From Methylobacterium sp. 77 (GTDB taxonomy: Bacteria > Pseudomonadota > Alphaproteobacteria > Rhizobiales > Beijerinckiaceae), in NCBI RefSeq assembly GCF_000372825.1, contig NZ_KB910516.1:1210011-1274010 (forward strand): a DNA stretch of 64,000 nt, given 5' to 3'. The notes below the pieces were generated by a model. It was not told the DNA's origin. It made no database searches and was given only the letters and a program-made list of their open reading frames with translations. Positions 56,020 to 64,000 of the stretch are shown in pieces (the stretch's first letter is position 1; the number at the start of each line of letters is the position of its first letter). The translations under genes and the position numbers were made by a program.

Positions 56020-57051
56020 TCACCGGATCGGAGGCCCGTATTGCAGGCCGCCCTGGGTCCACAGGGCGTTGAGGCCGCGCGGGATCTTCAGGGGCGTGCC
56101 CTCGCCGACATTGCGCTCGAACACGTCACCGTAATTGCCGACATGGCGGACGATCCGGTAGGCCCAGTCGGTGGTGAGGCCGAGGCCCTCGCCGTATCTG
56201 CCCTCGACGCCGAGGATGCGCCGCACGTCCGGGCTCAGGGTGGAAGTGCGCAACGCCTCGACATTGCCCTGGGAGATCCCCGCCTCCTCGGCATCGATCA
56301 TAGCGTAGTGGGTCCAGGCGACGAGGTCGCGCCACTGGTCGTCGCCCTGGCGCACGCCGGGCGCGAACGGCTCCTTGGAGATCGCCTCGTCGAGGATGAC
56401 GTGCTCGTCCGGATGCGCCGTCTTCAGGCGCTCGCCGTAGAGGGAGGACTTGTCGGTGGAATAGGCGTCGCAACGGCCGGATTCGTAGGCGCCGAGGGTC
56501 TGCTCGCTATTGGCGAAGGTGACCACCTGGTAGGTCAGGCCGCGCGTGCGGAACCAGTCGGCGAGGTTGAGCTCCGTCGTGGTGCCCTGCTGCAGGCAGA
56601 TCGTCGCCCGGTCGAGCTGCTTCACCGACCCGATGTTCAGGCTCCTGCGCACCAGGAACCCCTGCCCGTCATAGAAGGTGATGACGGGAAAGTTCATGGC
56701 CGCTGTGTCCCGCGACAGGGTCCAGGTGGTGTTGCGGGAGAGGACGTCGATCTCGCCCGATTGCAGCGCGGTGAAGCGCGCGGCCGAGGATTGCGGAATG
56801 AACCGCACCTTGGCCGGATCGTCGAAGATCGCCGCGGCGAGCGCCCGGCAGAAATCCACGTCGAGCCCGCGCCACTGGCCCTGGCTGTCGGGAATGCTGA
56901 ACCCGGCGACCCCGCCGCTGACGCCGCAGACGAGATGCCCGCGGGCCTTCACCTGGGCGAGGGTATTCTGCCCCTGCTGAATCTGGGCGAAGGCCGGCGA
57001 GGCCGCGAGGAAGAGGGCAGCGCCGAGGAAGGGGGCGAGGGTCATGCGCAT
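56020..57051 (-). CDS. aapJ: General L-amino acid binding protein
   Basis: This 343-residue periplasmic binding protein has a signal peptide (1-22, ending AFA) and the family patterns LVCGVSGGVAGFSIPDSQGQ, GLDVDFCRALAAAIF, LSRNTTWTLSRD and YSTDKSSLYGERL. It captures amino acids for AapQMP. First gene of the operon; 42 bases precede aapQ. Confidence 0.95.
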   Translation of the reverse strand: MRMTLAPFLGAALFLAASPAFAQIQQGQNTLAQVKARGHLVCGVSGGVAGFSIPDSQGQWRGLDVDFCRALAAAIFDDPAKVRFIPQSSAARFTALQSGEIDVLSRNTTWTLSRDTAAMNFPVITFYDGQGFLVRRSLNIGSVKQLDRATICLQQGTTTELNLADWFRTRGLTYQVVTFANSEQTLGAYESGRCDAYSTDKSSLYGERLKTAHPDEHVILDEAISKEPFAPGVRQGDDQWRDLVAWTHYAMIDAEEAGISQGNVEALRTSTLSPDVRRILGVEGRYGEGLGLTTDWAYRIVRHVGNYGDVFERNVGEGTPLKIPRGLNALWTQGGLQYGPPIR

Positions 57052-57187
57052 GGGCGCATTGCAAAGGATCGGGCGCCGCGGTCAAGCCGACCACGCCGTG
57101 ATTTCGGGGGCGGGGGACGGGGTTGACGCTGCCACGCTCGCCGGGCTGAGGTTGCAGCGCAACCGACCTCCCCCCATACCGGATTCC

Positions 57188-58375
57188 ATGTCGAACACCC
57201 CTCCCCGCGATCCGTCCCGCTTCGGCCCGGCCACCCGCCTCGTCCATGCGGGCCGCGATCCATCCGCCCAGCACGGTTTCGTCAACACGCCGATCTATCG
57301 CGGCTCGACCGTGCTGTTCCCGACCTATGACGACCTCCAGCACCGGCGCGGGCGCTACGATTACGGCACCAGCGGCTCCCCGACGATGGATTCGCTCACC
57401 GAGGCCTGGAGCGAACTCGCCGGGGCGAAGGGCACGGTGCTGACGCCGTCGGGCCTCGCCGCCCTCACCGTCGCCCTGATGAGCGTGGTGAGCGCCGGTG
57501 ACCACCTCCTCGTCACCGACAGCGCCTACCGCCCCACCCGCATCTTCTGCGACGGGGTGCTGAAACGCTTCGGGGTGGAGGTGACCTATTACGATCCCCT
57601 CGTCGGCGCCGGGATCGGCGACCTGATGCAGGCGAACACCAAGGCGGTGCTGGTGGAGGCGCCGGGCTCGCAGAGTTTCGAGATGCAGGACGTGCCCGCC
57701 ATCGCGGAGGTCGCCCATGCGCGCGGCGCCGCCGTGATCATGGACAATACCTGGGCGACGCCGCTGTTCTTCCCGCCCCATGCGCGCGGGGTCGACATCG
57801 CGGTGGAGGCGGGCACCAAGTATCTCAGCGGCGGCTCGGACCTGCTGCTCGGCCTCACCTCGGCCAATGCCGCGTACTGGCCGGCGCTCCACCGCACGTT
57901 CGAGCATTTCGCCATGTGCGCCGGGCCGGAGGATGCGTTCCTGGCCCTGCGCGGCCTGCGCACCATGAACTTGCGCCTGCGCGAGCACGAGCGCCAGGGA
58001 CTCGCCATGGCGCGCTGGCTCCAGGCGCGGCCGGAGGTGCTGCGGGTGCTCCACCCCGCTTTGCCGGAGGATCCCGGCCACGCCATCTGGAAGCGCGATT
58101 TTTCGGGGTCGTCCGGCCTGTTCGGGGTGGTGCTGCGGCCGGCCCCGGCGAAGGCCGTAGCGGCCATGCTCGATGGGCTCGAACTGTTCGGGATGGGGTT
58201 TTCCTGGGGCGGCTTCGAGAGCCTCGTCATCCCGTTCGATTGCAGGACCTACCGCACCGCCACCCGCTGGGAGCCGGGCGGGCCGGGCCTGCGCTTCCAT
58301 ATCGGACTCGAGGAGGTGGCGGACCTGCAGGCGGATCTCGATGCCGGATTTTCGAGGTTGCGGGCGGCGATGTGA
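57188..58375 (+). CDS. metC: Cystathionine beta-lyase
   Basis: This 395-residue PLP enzyme of the Cys/Met metabolism family splits cystathionine to homocysteine in methionine synthesis. PLP is bound by Lys211 in EAGTKYLSGGSDLL, with Asp186 in VIMDNTWATP. YDYGTSGSPT and LTPSGLAALTVAL are other active-site parts. Divergent from aapJ. Start at MSNTPPRDPSRF opens the family core. Confidence 0.93.
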   Translation: MSNTPPRDPSRFGPATRLVHAGRDPSAQHGFVNTPIYRGSTVLFPTYDDLQHRRGRYDYGTSGSPTMDSLTEAWSELAGAKGTVLTPSGLAALTVALMSVVSAGDHLLVTDSAYRPTRIFCDGVLKRFGVEVTYYDPLVGAGIGDLMQANTKAVLVEAPGSQSFEMQDVPAIAEVAHARGAAVIMDNTWATPLFFPPHARGVDIAVEAGTKYLSGGSDLLLGLTSANAAYWPALHRTFEHFAMCAGPEDAFLALRGLRTMNLRLREHERQGLAMARWLQARPEVLRVLHPALPEDPGHAIWKRDFSGSSGLFGVVLRPAPAKAVAAMLDGLELFGMGFSWGGFESLVIPFDCRTYRTATRWEPGGPGLRFHIGLEEVADLQADLDAGFSRLRAAM

Positions 58376-58388
58376 CGGGTCCTCCCTC

Positions 58389-58408
58389 TCCTCCCCCAGC
58401 GGAGGAGC
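58389..58408. terminator. Short hairpin between convergent genes
   Basis: CTCCTCC pairs with GGAGGAG (7 bp) around a 6-base loop, between metC and the oppositely oriented flavin oxidase-like gene. Weak by itself, but well placed. Confidence 0.4.
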
Positions 58409-58418
58409 AGGGTGTCTC

Positions 58419-59015
58419 TCACGGCGCCAGCCACGTCCCCGTCCAGACCGCCCCGTCCCGCCGCCAGGCGGCGCGGCGGTGTCCGCGCCGGTCGAGGAAC
58501 AGGAACTCGATGGCGTCGGCACTCACGACCGCCGCGCAGAAATTCGGCCGGCCGGCAGCGATGGCCTCATCGGTCTCCGGCAGGGTGTAGGCCTCGCCCG
58601 AGGCGAGCTCGGATCCGGGGCCGGGTTCAACCCCGTAGCAGACCCGGCTCATCGCCAGAGATCCGGCCCAGGCCGCCTCCGCCAGGGCATCGTCGGTGTG
58701 GAGGGCGGCCGGGCCCGAAATCCGGATCTGGACCTTGCCGGGCGTATCGTAGCCGTGCAGGGCGGCCCGGCCGGTGGCGGCGATCTCGGCGGCCTTGCGC
58801 GAGCGGCGGTCGCAATGGAAGCGCAGCGTTCCGGTCCGGGAATCCGCCTCGCGCAGGACGATGGTCCGGACCTGCGGCCGGCCTCGCGCATCCACCGTGG
58901 CGAGGGTCGGCATGTGGAAGGCGTTGTGGCGCAGCCGCGGCCCGTCTTCGAGGAGCCGCCAGACATGGCCGAGGCTGGCGTCGAGATCGTCGTAGAAATC
59001 CGGCAGCGGGGTCAC
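58419..59015 (-). CDS. Pyridoxamine-phosphate oxidase-like flavoprotein
   Basis: This 198-residue split-barrel flavoprotein has the N-terminal NAFHMPTLATVDARGRPQVR, TIVLREADSRTGTLRFHCD and RSRKAAEI patterns of the PNPOx-like family, and a C-terminal EFLFLDRRGHRRAAWRRDG resembling that of PdxH. It lacks the exact PdxH ends, so its substrate is open. GTG start overlaps the LABN gene stop (GTGA), tying it to the lipid glycosylation operon upstream. Confidence 0.83.
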   Translation of the reverse strand: MTPLPDFYDDLDASLGHVWRLLEDGPRLRHNAFHMPTLATVDARGRPQVRTIVLREADSRTGTLRFHCDRRSRKAAEIAATGRAALHGYDTPGKVQIRISGPAALHTDDALAEAAWAGSLAMSRVCYGVEPGPGSELASGEAYTLPETDEAIAAGRPNFCAAVVSADAIEFLFLDRRGHRRAAWRRDGAVWTGTWLAP

Positions 59016-59365
59016 GAGACCACGTCTGTCCCAGGGTCCGACTCGGGCTTGCGCCGCTTCTCCTTCAGGATCAGCGAGACGTTGCGCAGATAGATGCCGG
59101 TCGAGAGGGCCTGCCCGAAGATGAGCACCGGCTCCCGCCGCACCAGCCCGTAGACCAGGGTCATGAGGCCTCCGGCGATGGAGAGGAACCAGAACGACAG
59201 GGGGATGACGCTGCGTCCCGCTTTCTCGCTTTCCAGCCATTGCAGGATGAAGCGGGCGCCGAACACCAGCTGCGCCAGGATGCCGAAGACGAGCCAGCCG
59301 TCGAACTTGGTGACGAAGATCTCGTAGGCGTAGCCGCGCAGGTCTTCGGAAAGATGCATCAGCAT
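59012..59365 (-). CDS. LABN-domain membrane protein
   Basis: This 117-residue protein has three or four hydrophobic segments and the lipid-A-disaccharide synthase N-terminal domain pattern: WLVFGILAQLVFGARFILQWLESEKAGRSVIPLSFWFLS (shown as one continuous family motif but variable between species) and LSTGIYLRNVSLIL. These proteins accompany ArnT/GT2 systems, often called GtrA-like or SMR-like flippase partners. GGAGG near the end of the upstream gene serves as its ribosome site. Confidence 0.85.
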   Translation of the reverse strand: MLMHLSEDLRGYAYEIFVTKFDGWLVFGILAQLVFGARFILQWLESEKAGRSVIPLSFWFLSIAGGLMTLVYGLVRREPVLIFGQALSTGIYLRNVSLILKEKRRKPESDPGTDVVS

Positions 59366-59369
59366 GGGG

Positions 59370-60137
59370 TCAGACCTCCCCACCGGACGCGGGCGCGATC
59401 TCCACCGCCTCGGGCGAGGGCCGCTTGCGGCGGATCAGCCACCACACGCCGGCGAGATCGAGGAGGCCGACCCAGAGCCGGTCGAACAGCCCGTAATTGG
59501 AGCGCCCGGTGAAGCGCGGCCGGTCGACCACGTCGGCATGGACCACGCGGTAGCCCTCGCGGGCGACGAGGGCCGGCATGAAGCGATGGAGCGCATCGAA
59601 ATACGGCAAGGCCCGGTAGACCTCGCGGCGGAACACCTTCATGCCGCAGCCGGTATCGCGGGTGGCATCCTTGAGGATGCGGCCGCGCACGCCGTTGGCG
59701 ATGCGCGATTGCAGGGTCTTCAGCCGCCCGTCCTTGCGGCCGACGCGCTGGCCCTGGGCGAGACCCGTGCGCTGGCCGCCCTCCTCCAGGGCCGCCACCA
59801 GGGCGGGAATGAAGGCGGGATCGTTCTGGCCGTCGCCGTCGAGGGTGGCGACGATGGGGCCGCGGGCCGCGGCGACGCCGCTGCGGATCGCGGCCGATTG
59901 CCCGCCGCTGCGGGCGTGCCGAACCACGCGGAGCCAGGGCCGGGTGCGGCGCAGATCGGCCAGGACCGCGCCCGTGGCGTCGGTGGACCCGTCATCGACG
60001 TAGATCGCCTCGAACGGGGTCAGGCCCGAACAGGCGCGCGCGATCTCGGTGACGAGGCTCTCGACGTTGCCGGCCTCGTTCTTCACCGGGACGATGATGG
60101 AGAGGCGCGGGGATGGATCTGGATCGGTGTGGGTCAC
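59370..60137 (-). CDS. Family 2 glycosyltransferase, dolichol-P/ArnC type
   Basis: This 255-residue GT2 enzyme has SIIVPVKNEAGNVESLV, YVDDGSTDAT, ATLDGDGQNDPAFIP (metal-binding DGD) and DTGCGMKVFRRE. A hydrophobic stretch near the C-terminus anchors it. It should move a sugar from a nucleotide to polyprenyl phosphate for the ArnT-like enzyme. GTG start overlaps that gene's stop (GTGA). Confidence 0.9.
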   Translation of the reverse strand: MTHTDPDPSPRLSIIVPVKNEAGNVESLVTEIARACSGLTPFEAIYVDDGSTDATGAVLADLRRTRPWLRVVRHARSGGQSAAIRSGVAAARGPIVATLDGDGQNDPAFIPALVAALEEGGQRTGLAQGQRVGRKDGRLKTLQSRIANGVRGRILKDATRDTGCGMKVFRREVYRALPYFDALHRFMPALVAREGYRVVHADVVDRPRFTGRSNYGLFDRLWVGLLDLAGVWWLIRRKRPSPEAVEIAPASGGEV

Positions 60138-61846
60138 GGGATCACCGCATGGGCCGAGAGGTCGATCCGCCGGCCGCTGTTGATGTTGAAGCCGGAGACC
60201 CGGCCGACCGGGACGATAGCCCGATCGCTGGCCACAGCCCGGCCGAACTCGGCCATGAGGGGCTCGGTGACGAAGACGAGGCGGCAGCCGCCTCCGGCAA
60301 GAAACTCCGCTGCCTCGGCGCCGGTATTCAGCATGGCGAGATCCGTCCCGATGAGGAAGACGAGGCTCGGCTCGCGGTAGCCGAGGCTGGCGACCTTCGG
60401 CGCGGCGCAGGGCAGCGCGTCGCGGATGGCGGCGAGGCGCGGCGACACCTTCAAGGCGGCGAGCGCCGGCTGGGTCAGGCCGAACACCGCCGGCGAGAGC
60501 AGGGCCGAGGCGAGGATGGCGCAGGCCAGGGCCCGTTCGGGCAGGCGCCGCGTGAACAGGATGAAGGCGAGGATCGCGGCGGCGCAGGCCGCCAGAAGCA
60601 GCGGCAGCCCGGCCACGGGAATCACGTGGTCGAAGTTCCAGGCGACGGCGACGAGGCCGATCGTGAGCCCGACCGGGATCAGCACCACCAGGGAGGCCAT
60701 GGCCTTCGCTCCCCACCTGTCCGGGTCGAGGGCGCCGCGCGCCAGGGCGAGAAGGGTGAGGATCGCCACCGCCGGCATCAGCGGCAGGACGTAATGCGGC
60801 AGCTTCGTCGGGACCGCCTCGAGCAGGATCCAGGCGGGGACGATCCAGGCGATGAGGAACGCGACGGCATCGTCGCGCCGGTTGGCGAAGGCGAAGGGCG
60901 CGGCGAGCGCCGCGAAGGCCGCTCCCGGCCAGAACGTCGCGAAGAACACAACGAGATAGGTGCCGGGCGGCGCGCCGTGCTTCTCGGCGGCTCCGCCGAC
61001 CTTGCCGAGCATGTCGTGCCCCACCGCCTCGCCGAAGAACGCGCCGCCGCTCTTCCAGGCGATGGCGACGAACCAGGGGGCGACGAGGACGAGGATGAGG
61101 CACAGGCCGAGCCCCGGCCGCAGCCCCATCAGCCAGCGGCCCGAGCGCAGCTTGATCGAGAGGGTGACGGCGGCCAGGCCGAGGAAGAGCGGCACCATCG
61201 GCCCCTTCACCAGGATGCCGACGGCACAGGCGAACCAGAAGATCAGCACCGTCGCGAGATCGGGCCGGCCACGGTCGCGCCCGAGCCAGGTCCGTGCGAG
61301 CGCTCCCATCGCGGCGACGGAACAGGCGGTGAGCAGGGCATCGGTCTTGGCGAGCCGCGCCTCGGCGGAGATCATGATGCAGGCGGAGAACAGGGCGGCG
61401 GCGAGCAGCGCGCCCCGGCGCGGCAGGAAAGCGAGGGCCGCCCAGTAGGTCAGGAGGCCGGCGAGCACCGCACCGATCAGCGAGGGCACGCGGTAGAGGG
61501 CGATGGTGGTGCGGGCGTGGTCGAGCCCGAGCGCCTCGGCACCCTTCACCACCGCGCTCTGCGCCCAGTAGATGCCGACCGGTTTCTTGTGCCGCGCCTC
61601 GCCCTGGAAGCGGATGTCGACGATGTCGCCGGTCTCGATCATCTGCTTCGAGGCCTGGGCGAAACGGGGCTCGTCCCGGTCCATCGGCTGGAGCGAGACG
61701 AAGCCCGGCAGGAAGCAGACGAGGCACAGGGCCACGAGCAGGGCGCAGGCGCGGGCGTGGCTCGCCGAGGCGACCTCGATCAGCCTGTCGAGGACGCCGG
61801 CGGCGTCACCGCGCGGAACGGCATGTCCGGCATCGGCAGTTCTCAT
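60134..61846 (-). CDS. ArnT-like family 39/83 glycosyltransferase
   Basis: This 570-residue integral membrane protein has about twelve hydrophobic segments. PMDRDEPRFAQASKQMIE holds the catalytic acidic pair, ARHKKPVGIYWAQS and ARLAKTDALLTA are PMT-family loops. It should move a sugar from a polyprenyl-phosphate donor to lipid A or another periplasmic acceptor. First gene of the glycosylation operon. Confidence 0.9.
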   Translation of the reverse strand: MRTADAGHAVPRGDAAGVLDRLIEVASASHARACALLVALCLVCFLPGFVSLQPMDRDEPRFAQASKQMIETGDIVDIRFQGEARHKKPVGIYWAQSAVVKGAEALGLDHARTTIALYRVPSLIGAVLAGLLTYWAALAFLPRRGALLAAALFSACIMISAEARLAKTDALLTACSVAAMGALARTWLGRDRGRPDLATVLIFWFACAVGILVKGPMVPLFLGLAAVTLSIKLRSGRWLMGLRPGLGLCLILVLVAPWFVAIAWKSGGAFFGEAVGHDMLGKVGGAAEKHGAPPGTYLVVFFATFWPGAAFAALAAPFAFANRRDDAVAFLIAWIVPAWILLEAVPTKLPHYVLPLMPAVAILTLLALARGALDPDRWGAKAMASLVVLIPVGLTIGLVAVAWNFDHVIPVAGLPLLLAACAAAILAFILFTRRLPERALACAILASALLSPAVFGLTQPALAALKVSPRLAAIRDALPCAAPKVASLGYREPSLVFLIGTDLAMLNTGAEAAEFLAGGGCRLVFVTEPLMAEFGRAVASDRAIVPVGRVSGFNINSGRRIDLSAHAVIP

Positions 61847-62005
61847 GAGACGGAACGGGTTGGGGCGGACATGAGGCGGCTCCGAGCCGGCGGTCAGCCC
61901 ATGACGATCGACCAGTGACGATCGGTCGATGCCGCGACCGGCGGCGGTGTCGATGATGCGGGCGGGAAAGTCAAATTCGCCCGCGTCGGACGAGTGCTGC
62001 CAGGA

Positions 62006-63034
62006 TCACGCAAAAGCAGCGAAACGACGGCGGTAATCGCCGGGCGTGGTCAGGATCCGGCGCAGGAAGACGCGGCGCAGGGTCTCCTCGGCGCCAAAGC
62101 CACAGCGTTCGGCGATGCGTTTTGCCGGCAGGCCGGTCTCCTCCAGGAGACGGCGGGCGGCCTCGAAACGGATACCCTCGATCGCCTCGGCCGGACTGCG
62201 GCCCGTGTCGGCGCGGTAATGCCGCGCAAAGCTGCGGGGACTCATTCCGGCCCGGTCCGCGAGGGCGGGGATCGTCAGGTCGGCGGAGAGGTTCTCGGCG
62301 ATCCAGGCGTGGAGGCGACCGAACCGGGCATCGCCGCCCTGAAGCGAGAGCGCGGCACTGAACTGCGCCTGCCCGCCGGGACGCTTGAGGAACACGACGA
62401 GGTGGCGCGCCACGGCCAGGGACATCTCCCGCCCGAGATCGTCCTCCACCAGCGCCAGCGCGAGATCGATGCCGGCCGTGACCCCGGCCGAAGTCCAGAG
62501 GTCGCCGTCGCGGATGAAGATCGGATCGGCCTCGACCAGAGCCGCGGGATAGCGCGCGCGGAGCGCGTCGCAGCGGGTCCAATGGGTGGCGACGCGGCGT
62601 CCGTCGAGGAGCCCGGTGGAGCCGAGAAGGAAGGCGCCGGTACAGACCGAGGCGACGCGACGGGATTTCGCGCACCGGTTCACGAGCCAGGACAGGATGG
62701 CGGAATGACCGAATTGGGCTTGATCGAGGAGAGCTTGGACCCCTCGCCCGCCCGCGACGATCAGCGTGTCGACGGGATCGGATTCCGCGATCAGCCCTTC
62801 GGCCACCAGCGCGAGACCGGAAGAGGTGGTGACGGCGCCGGCCCGCTCGGCCACAATTCTGACGCGATAAGGAGCCGGCCGGCCGGCATCGGCAGAGAGG
62901 TCGTTGGCAGTGGCGAAGACCTGGAGCGGGCCGGCGACATCGAGGAGCTGCACGGCCGGATAGGCCAAGATCACCACGTCGAGCGGGGGATGCGAGGGCC
63001 TAGGATTTGGCAGGATGCGAGGGTTTTCAGGCAT
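62006..63034 (-). CDS. GlxA-type AraC family regulator
   Basis: This 342-residue regulator has an N-terminal DJ-1/PfpI-like domain (VVILAYPAVQLLDVAGPLQVF; ASVCTGAFLLGSTGLLDGRR with its nucleophile-elbow Cys) and a C-terminal AraC DNA-binding domain (LTIPALADRAGMSPRSFARHY, IAERCGFGAEETLRRVFLR). It senses an unknown small molecule. Divergent from the isonitrile-hydratase-like gene with 61 bases between starts, the likely target. Confidence 0.92.
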   Translation of the reverse strand: MPENPRILPNPRPSHPPLDVVILAYPAVQLLDVAGPLQVFATANDLSADAGRPAPYRVRIVAERAGAVTTSSGLALVAEGLIAESDPVDTLIVAGGRGVQALLDQAQFGHSAILSWLVNRCAKSRRVASVCTGAFLLGSTGLLDGRRVATHWTRCDALRARYPAALVEADPIFIRDGDLWTSAGVTAGIDLALALVEDDLGREMSLAVARHLVVFLKRPGGQAQFSAALSLQGGDARFGRLHAWIAENLSADLTIPALADRAGMSPRSFARHYRADTGRSPAEAIEGIRFEAARRLLEETGLPAKRIAERCGFGAEETLRRVFLRRILTTPGDYRRRFAAFA

Positions 63035-63095
63035 GTCGGCCACGACCCTGCGCCGATATCCTCCACCCTGTCCAGACCCGGTTGTCGAGGAGACG

Positions 63096-63794
63096 ATGCC
63101 CATGCCCCAGCCAGAGACCCGCTTCGAGATCGGCCTCCTGACATTCGAGGGCGTGCAGCAGCTCGACCTGACCGCGCCCTACGAGGTCTTCGCCTCGATG
63201 CGGCACGCGCGCGTCCATCTCGTCGGGCTCAACCGCGCCACCGTCACCAGCGCCACGGGATTGCCGCTGACACCGACCACGGATCTGGCCGACTGCCCCG
63301 ATCTCGACCTGCTCTGCGTTCCGGGTGGGATCGGCGTGAATGCGCTGATGACGAACGTGGCCGTGCTCGACTTCATACGACGCCAGGCGGAACGGCCGAT
63401 CCTCGTCACCTCGGTCTGTACCGGCGCCCTGGTCCTCGGCGCGGCCGGCCTGCTGAAGGACAAGCGGGCGACGACCCATTGGGGCGCCCTCGACCTGCTC
63501 GCCGCCTTCGGCGCGATTCCCGTCGATGCCCGCATCGTGCGCGACGGGCGGATCATCACCGGCGGCGGGGTCACGGCAGGCCTCGATTTCGCCCTCGCCG
63601 TCGTGGCGGATCTCGCCGGCCGGATGGAAGCCGAGACCATTCAGCTGGCGCTCGAATACGCGCCGGCACCGCCCTTCTCGGCGGGACATCCCGACACCGC
63701 CTCGCCGGAGGTGGTCGCCGCCGCCCGCCTGCGGTTCGCGGCCTCCCGGGCCGCGCGCGAGGAGATCATCGCGAGTCTCACGGAGACGAAGTAA
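63096..63794 (+). CDS. Isonitrile hydratase-like DJ-1/PfpI protein
   Basis: This 232-residue DJ-1 family enzyme has FEIGLLTFEGVQQLDLTAPYEVF and the active-site SVCTGALVLGAAGLL with Cys, followed by ATTHWGALDLLAAFGA. These match isonitrile hydratase (InhA) and related proteins. Two ATGs lie close together; GAGGAG suits either (three or nine bases). Divergent from the GlxA-like regulator. Confidence 0.87.
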   Translation: MPMPQPETRFEIGLLTFEGVQQLDLTAPYEVFASMRHARVHLVGLNRATVTSATGLPLTPTTDLADCPDLDLLCVPGGIGVNALMTNVAVLDFIRRQAERPILVTSVCTGALVLGAAGLLKDKRATTHWGALDLLAAFGAIPVDARIVRDGRIITGGGVTAGLDFALAVVADLAGRMEAETIQLALEYAPAPPFSAGHPDTASPEVVAAARLRFAASRAAREEIIASLTETK

Positions 63795-63803
63795 TTTCAG
63801 CGA

Positions 63804-64000
63804 TCACTCGTCGTCGGGATCGGGCCCGGCGGAGAGGGCATAGACGGCGTCGCCCAGGCGCTGGAACGGGCCGTCCGGACCCGAGCGCTTCCACAGCCGG
63901 GTGTTGAGGGCGGCCACCGGATCGATACCGGGAACCGACAGGCCGCGCAGGGTCAGGCCCTCGAGGATCGCCGCGGCGTGAAGCGGACGACCGGCATCGC
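63804..64000 (-). CDS. C-terminal part of a small unknown, HARE-HTH-like
   Basis: Only the last 65 or so residues are inside the window. The sequence runs DAGRPLHAAAILEGLTLRGL, then SVPGIDPVAALNTRLWKR, ending FQRLGDAVYALSAGPDPDDE. The AAILEGLTLRGL, LNTRLWK and VYALS pattern recalls the HARE-HTH/winged-helix fold. It converges with the isonitrile-hydratase-like gene. Family call is tentative. Confidence 0.6.
   Translation of the reverse strand, partial: DAGRPLHAAAILEGLTLRGLSVPGIDPVAALNTRLWKRSGPDGPFQRLGDAVYALSAGPDPDDE

Overview
The window is high-GC alphaproteobacterial chromosome. It suggests a pink-pigmented methylotroph of the Methylobacterium/Methylorubrum group. The evidence is a lanthanide-type methanol dehydrogenase cluster (xoxFGJ), an oxalate/formate antiporter, a squalene/C30-type carotenoid cluster, a fused ureAB urease subunit and an AapJQMP amino-acid importer. 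About 70 protein genes pack the window. I see no rRNA, tRNA, CRISPR array, prophage or complete insertion sequence. The genus is inferred from gene content.

Layout: 1-2.8 kb (minus) holds xoxJ (cut by the window edge), xoxG and xoxF, with a strong hairpin between xoxF and xoxG. A 700-bp leader separates xoxF from a sulfonate/nitrate-type ABC importer (3.5-6.0 kb). From 6.3 to 10.2 kb are housekeeping genes: pterin carbinolamine dehydratase, a phosphoesterase, a short CDF transporter, a MaoC hydratase and a SpoU RNA methylase. From 10.4 to 18.4 kb is a plus-strand carotenoid-glycolipid cluster: two CrtN/CrtI-type desaturases, a DUF2141 protein, a two-gene ABC exporter, an acyltransferase and a CrtQ-like glycosyltransferase. 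Then come oxlT, a tiny His/Met-tailed membrane protein, cutA, nadK, an EamA exporter, and a coupled pair of a DUF2336 protein and a lytic transglycosylase. An MFS/LysR divergent pair, a CitE-like protein, a secreted phospholipase A2-like protein, two flavoproteins, two exported unknowns and chrA follow.

33.8-47.3 kb is a nitrogen-scavenging island. On the minus strand is a urease operon (ureAB, an HD-domain hydrolase, ureC, ureE, ureF, ureG) without ureD. On the plus strand are puuE-type allantoinase, rutR and the pyrimidine-degradation genes rutA, B, C, D, F and G. A RutR-like operator lies before rutA. A palindromic repeat of the kind scattered through Rhizobiales genomes sits inside the rut operon.

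47.4-64 kb holds a HerA-like ATPase, a second copy of a tiny cysteine-containing exported protein also found at 6.7 kb, a P1-family peptidase, rarD, aapJQMP and metC. It also has an ArnT-like/dolichol-P-type glycosyltransferase operon that runs into a flavin oxidase-like gene. At the end are a divergent GlxA-type regulator and isonitrile-hydratase-like protein, and the 3' end of a small unknown gene.

Many neighbouring genes overlap by ATGA, GTGA or TGATG, so operon boundaries can be read with confidence. Functional links beyond the known pathways (the carotenoid exporter, the HD protein in the urease operon, the paired tiny proteins) are inferences.
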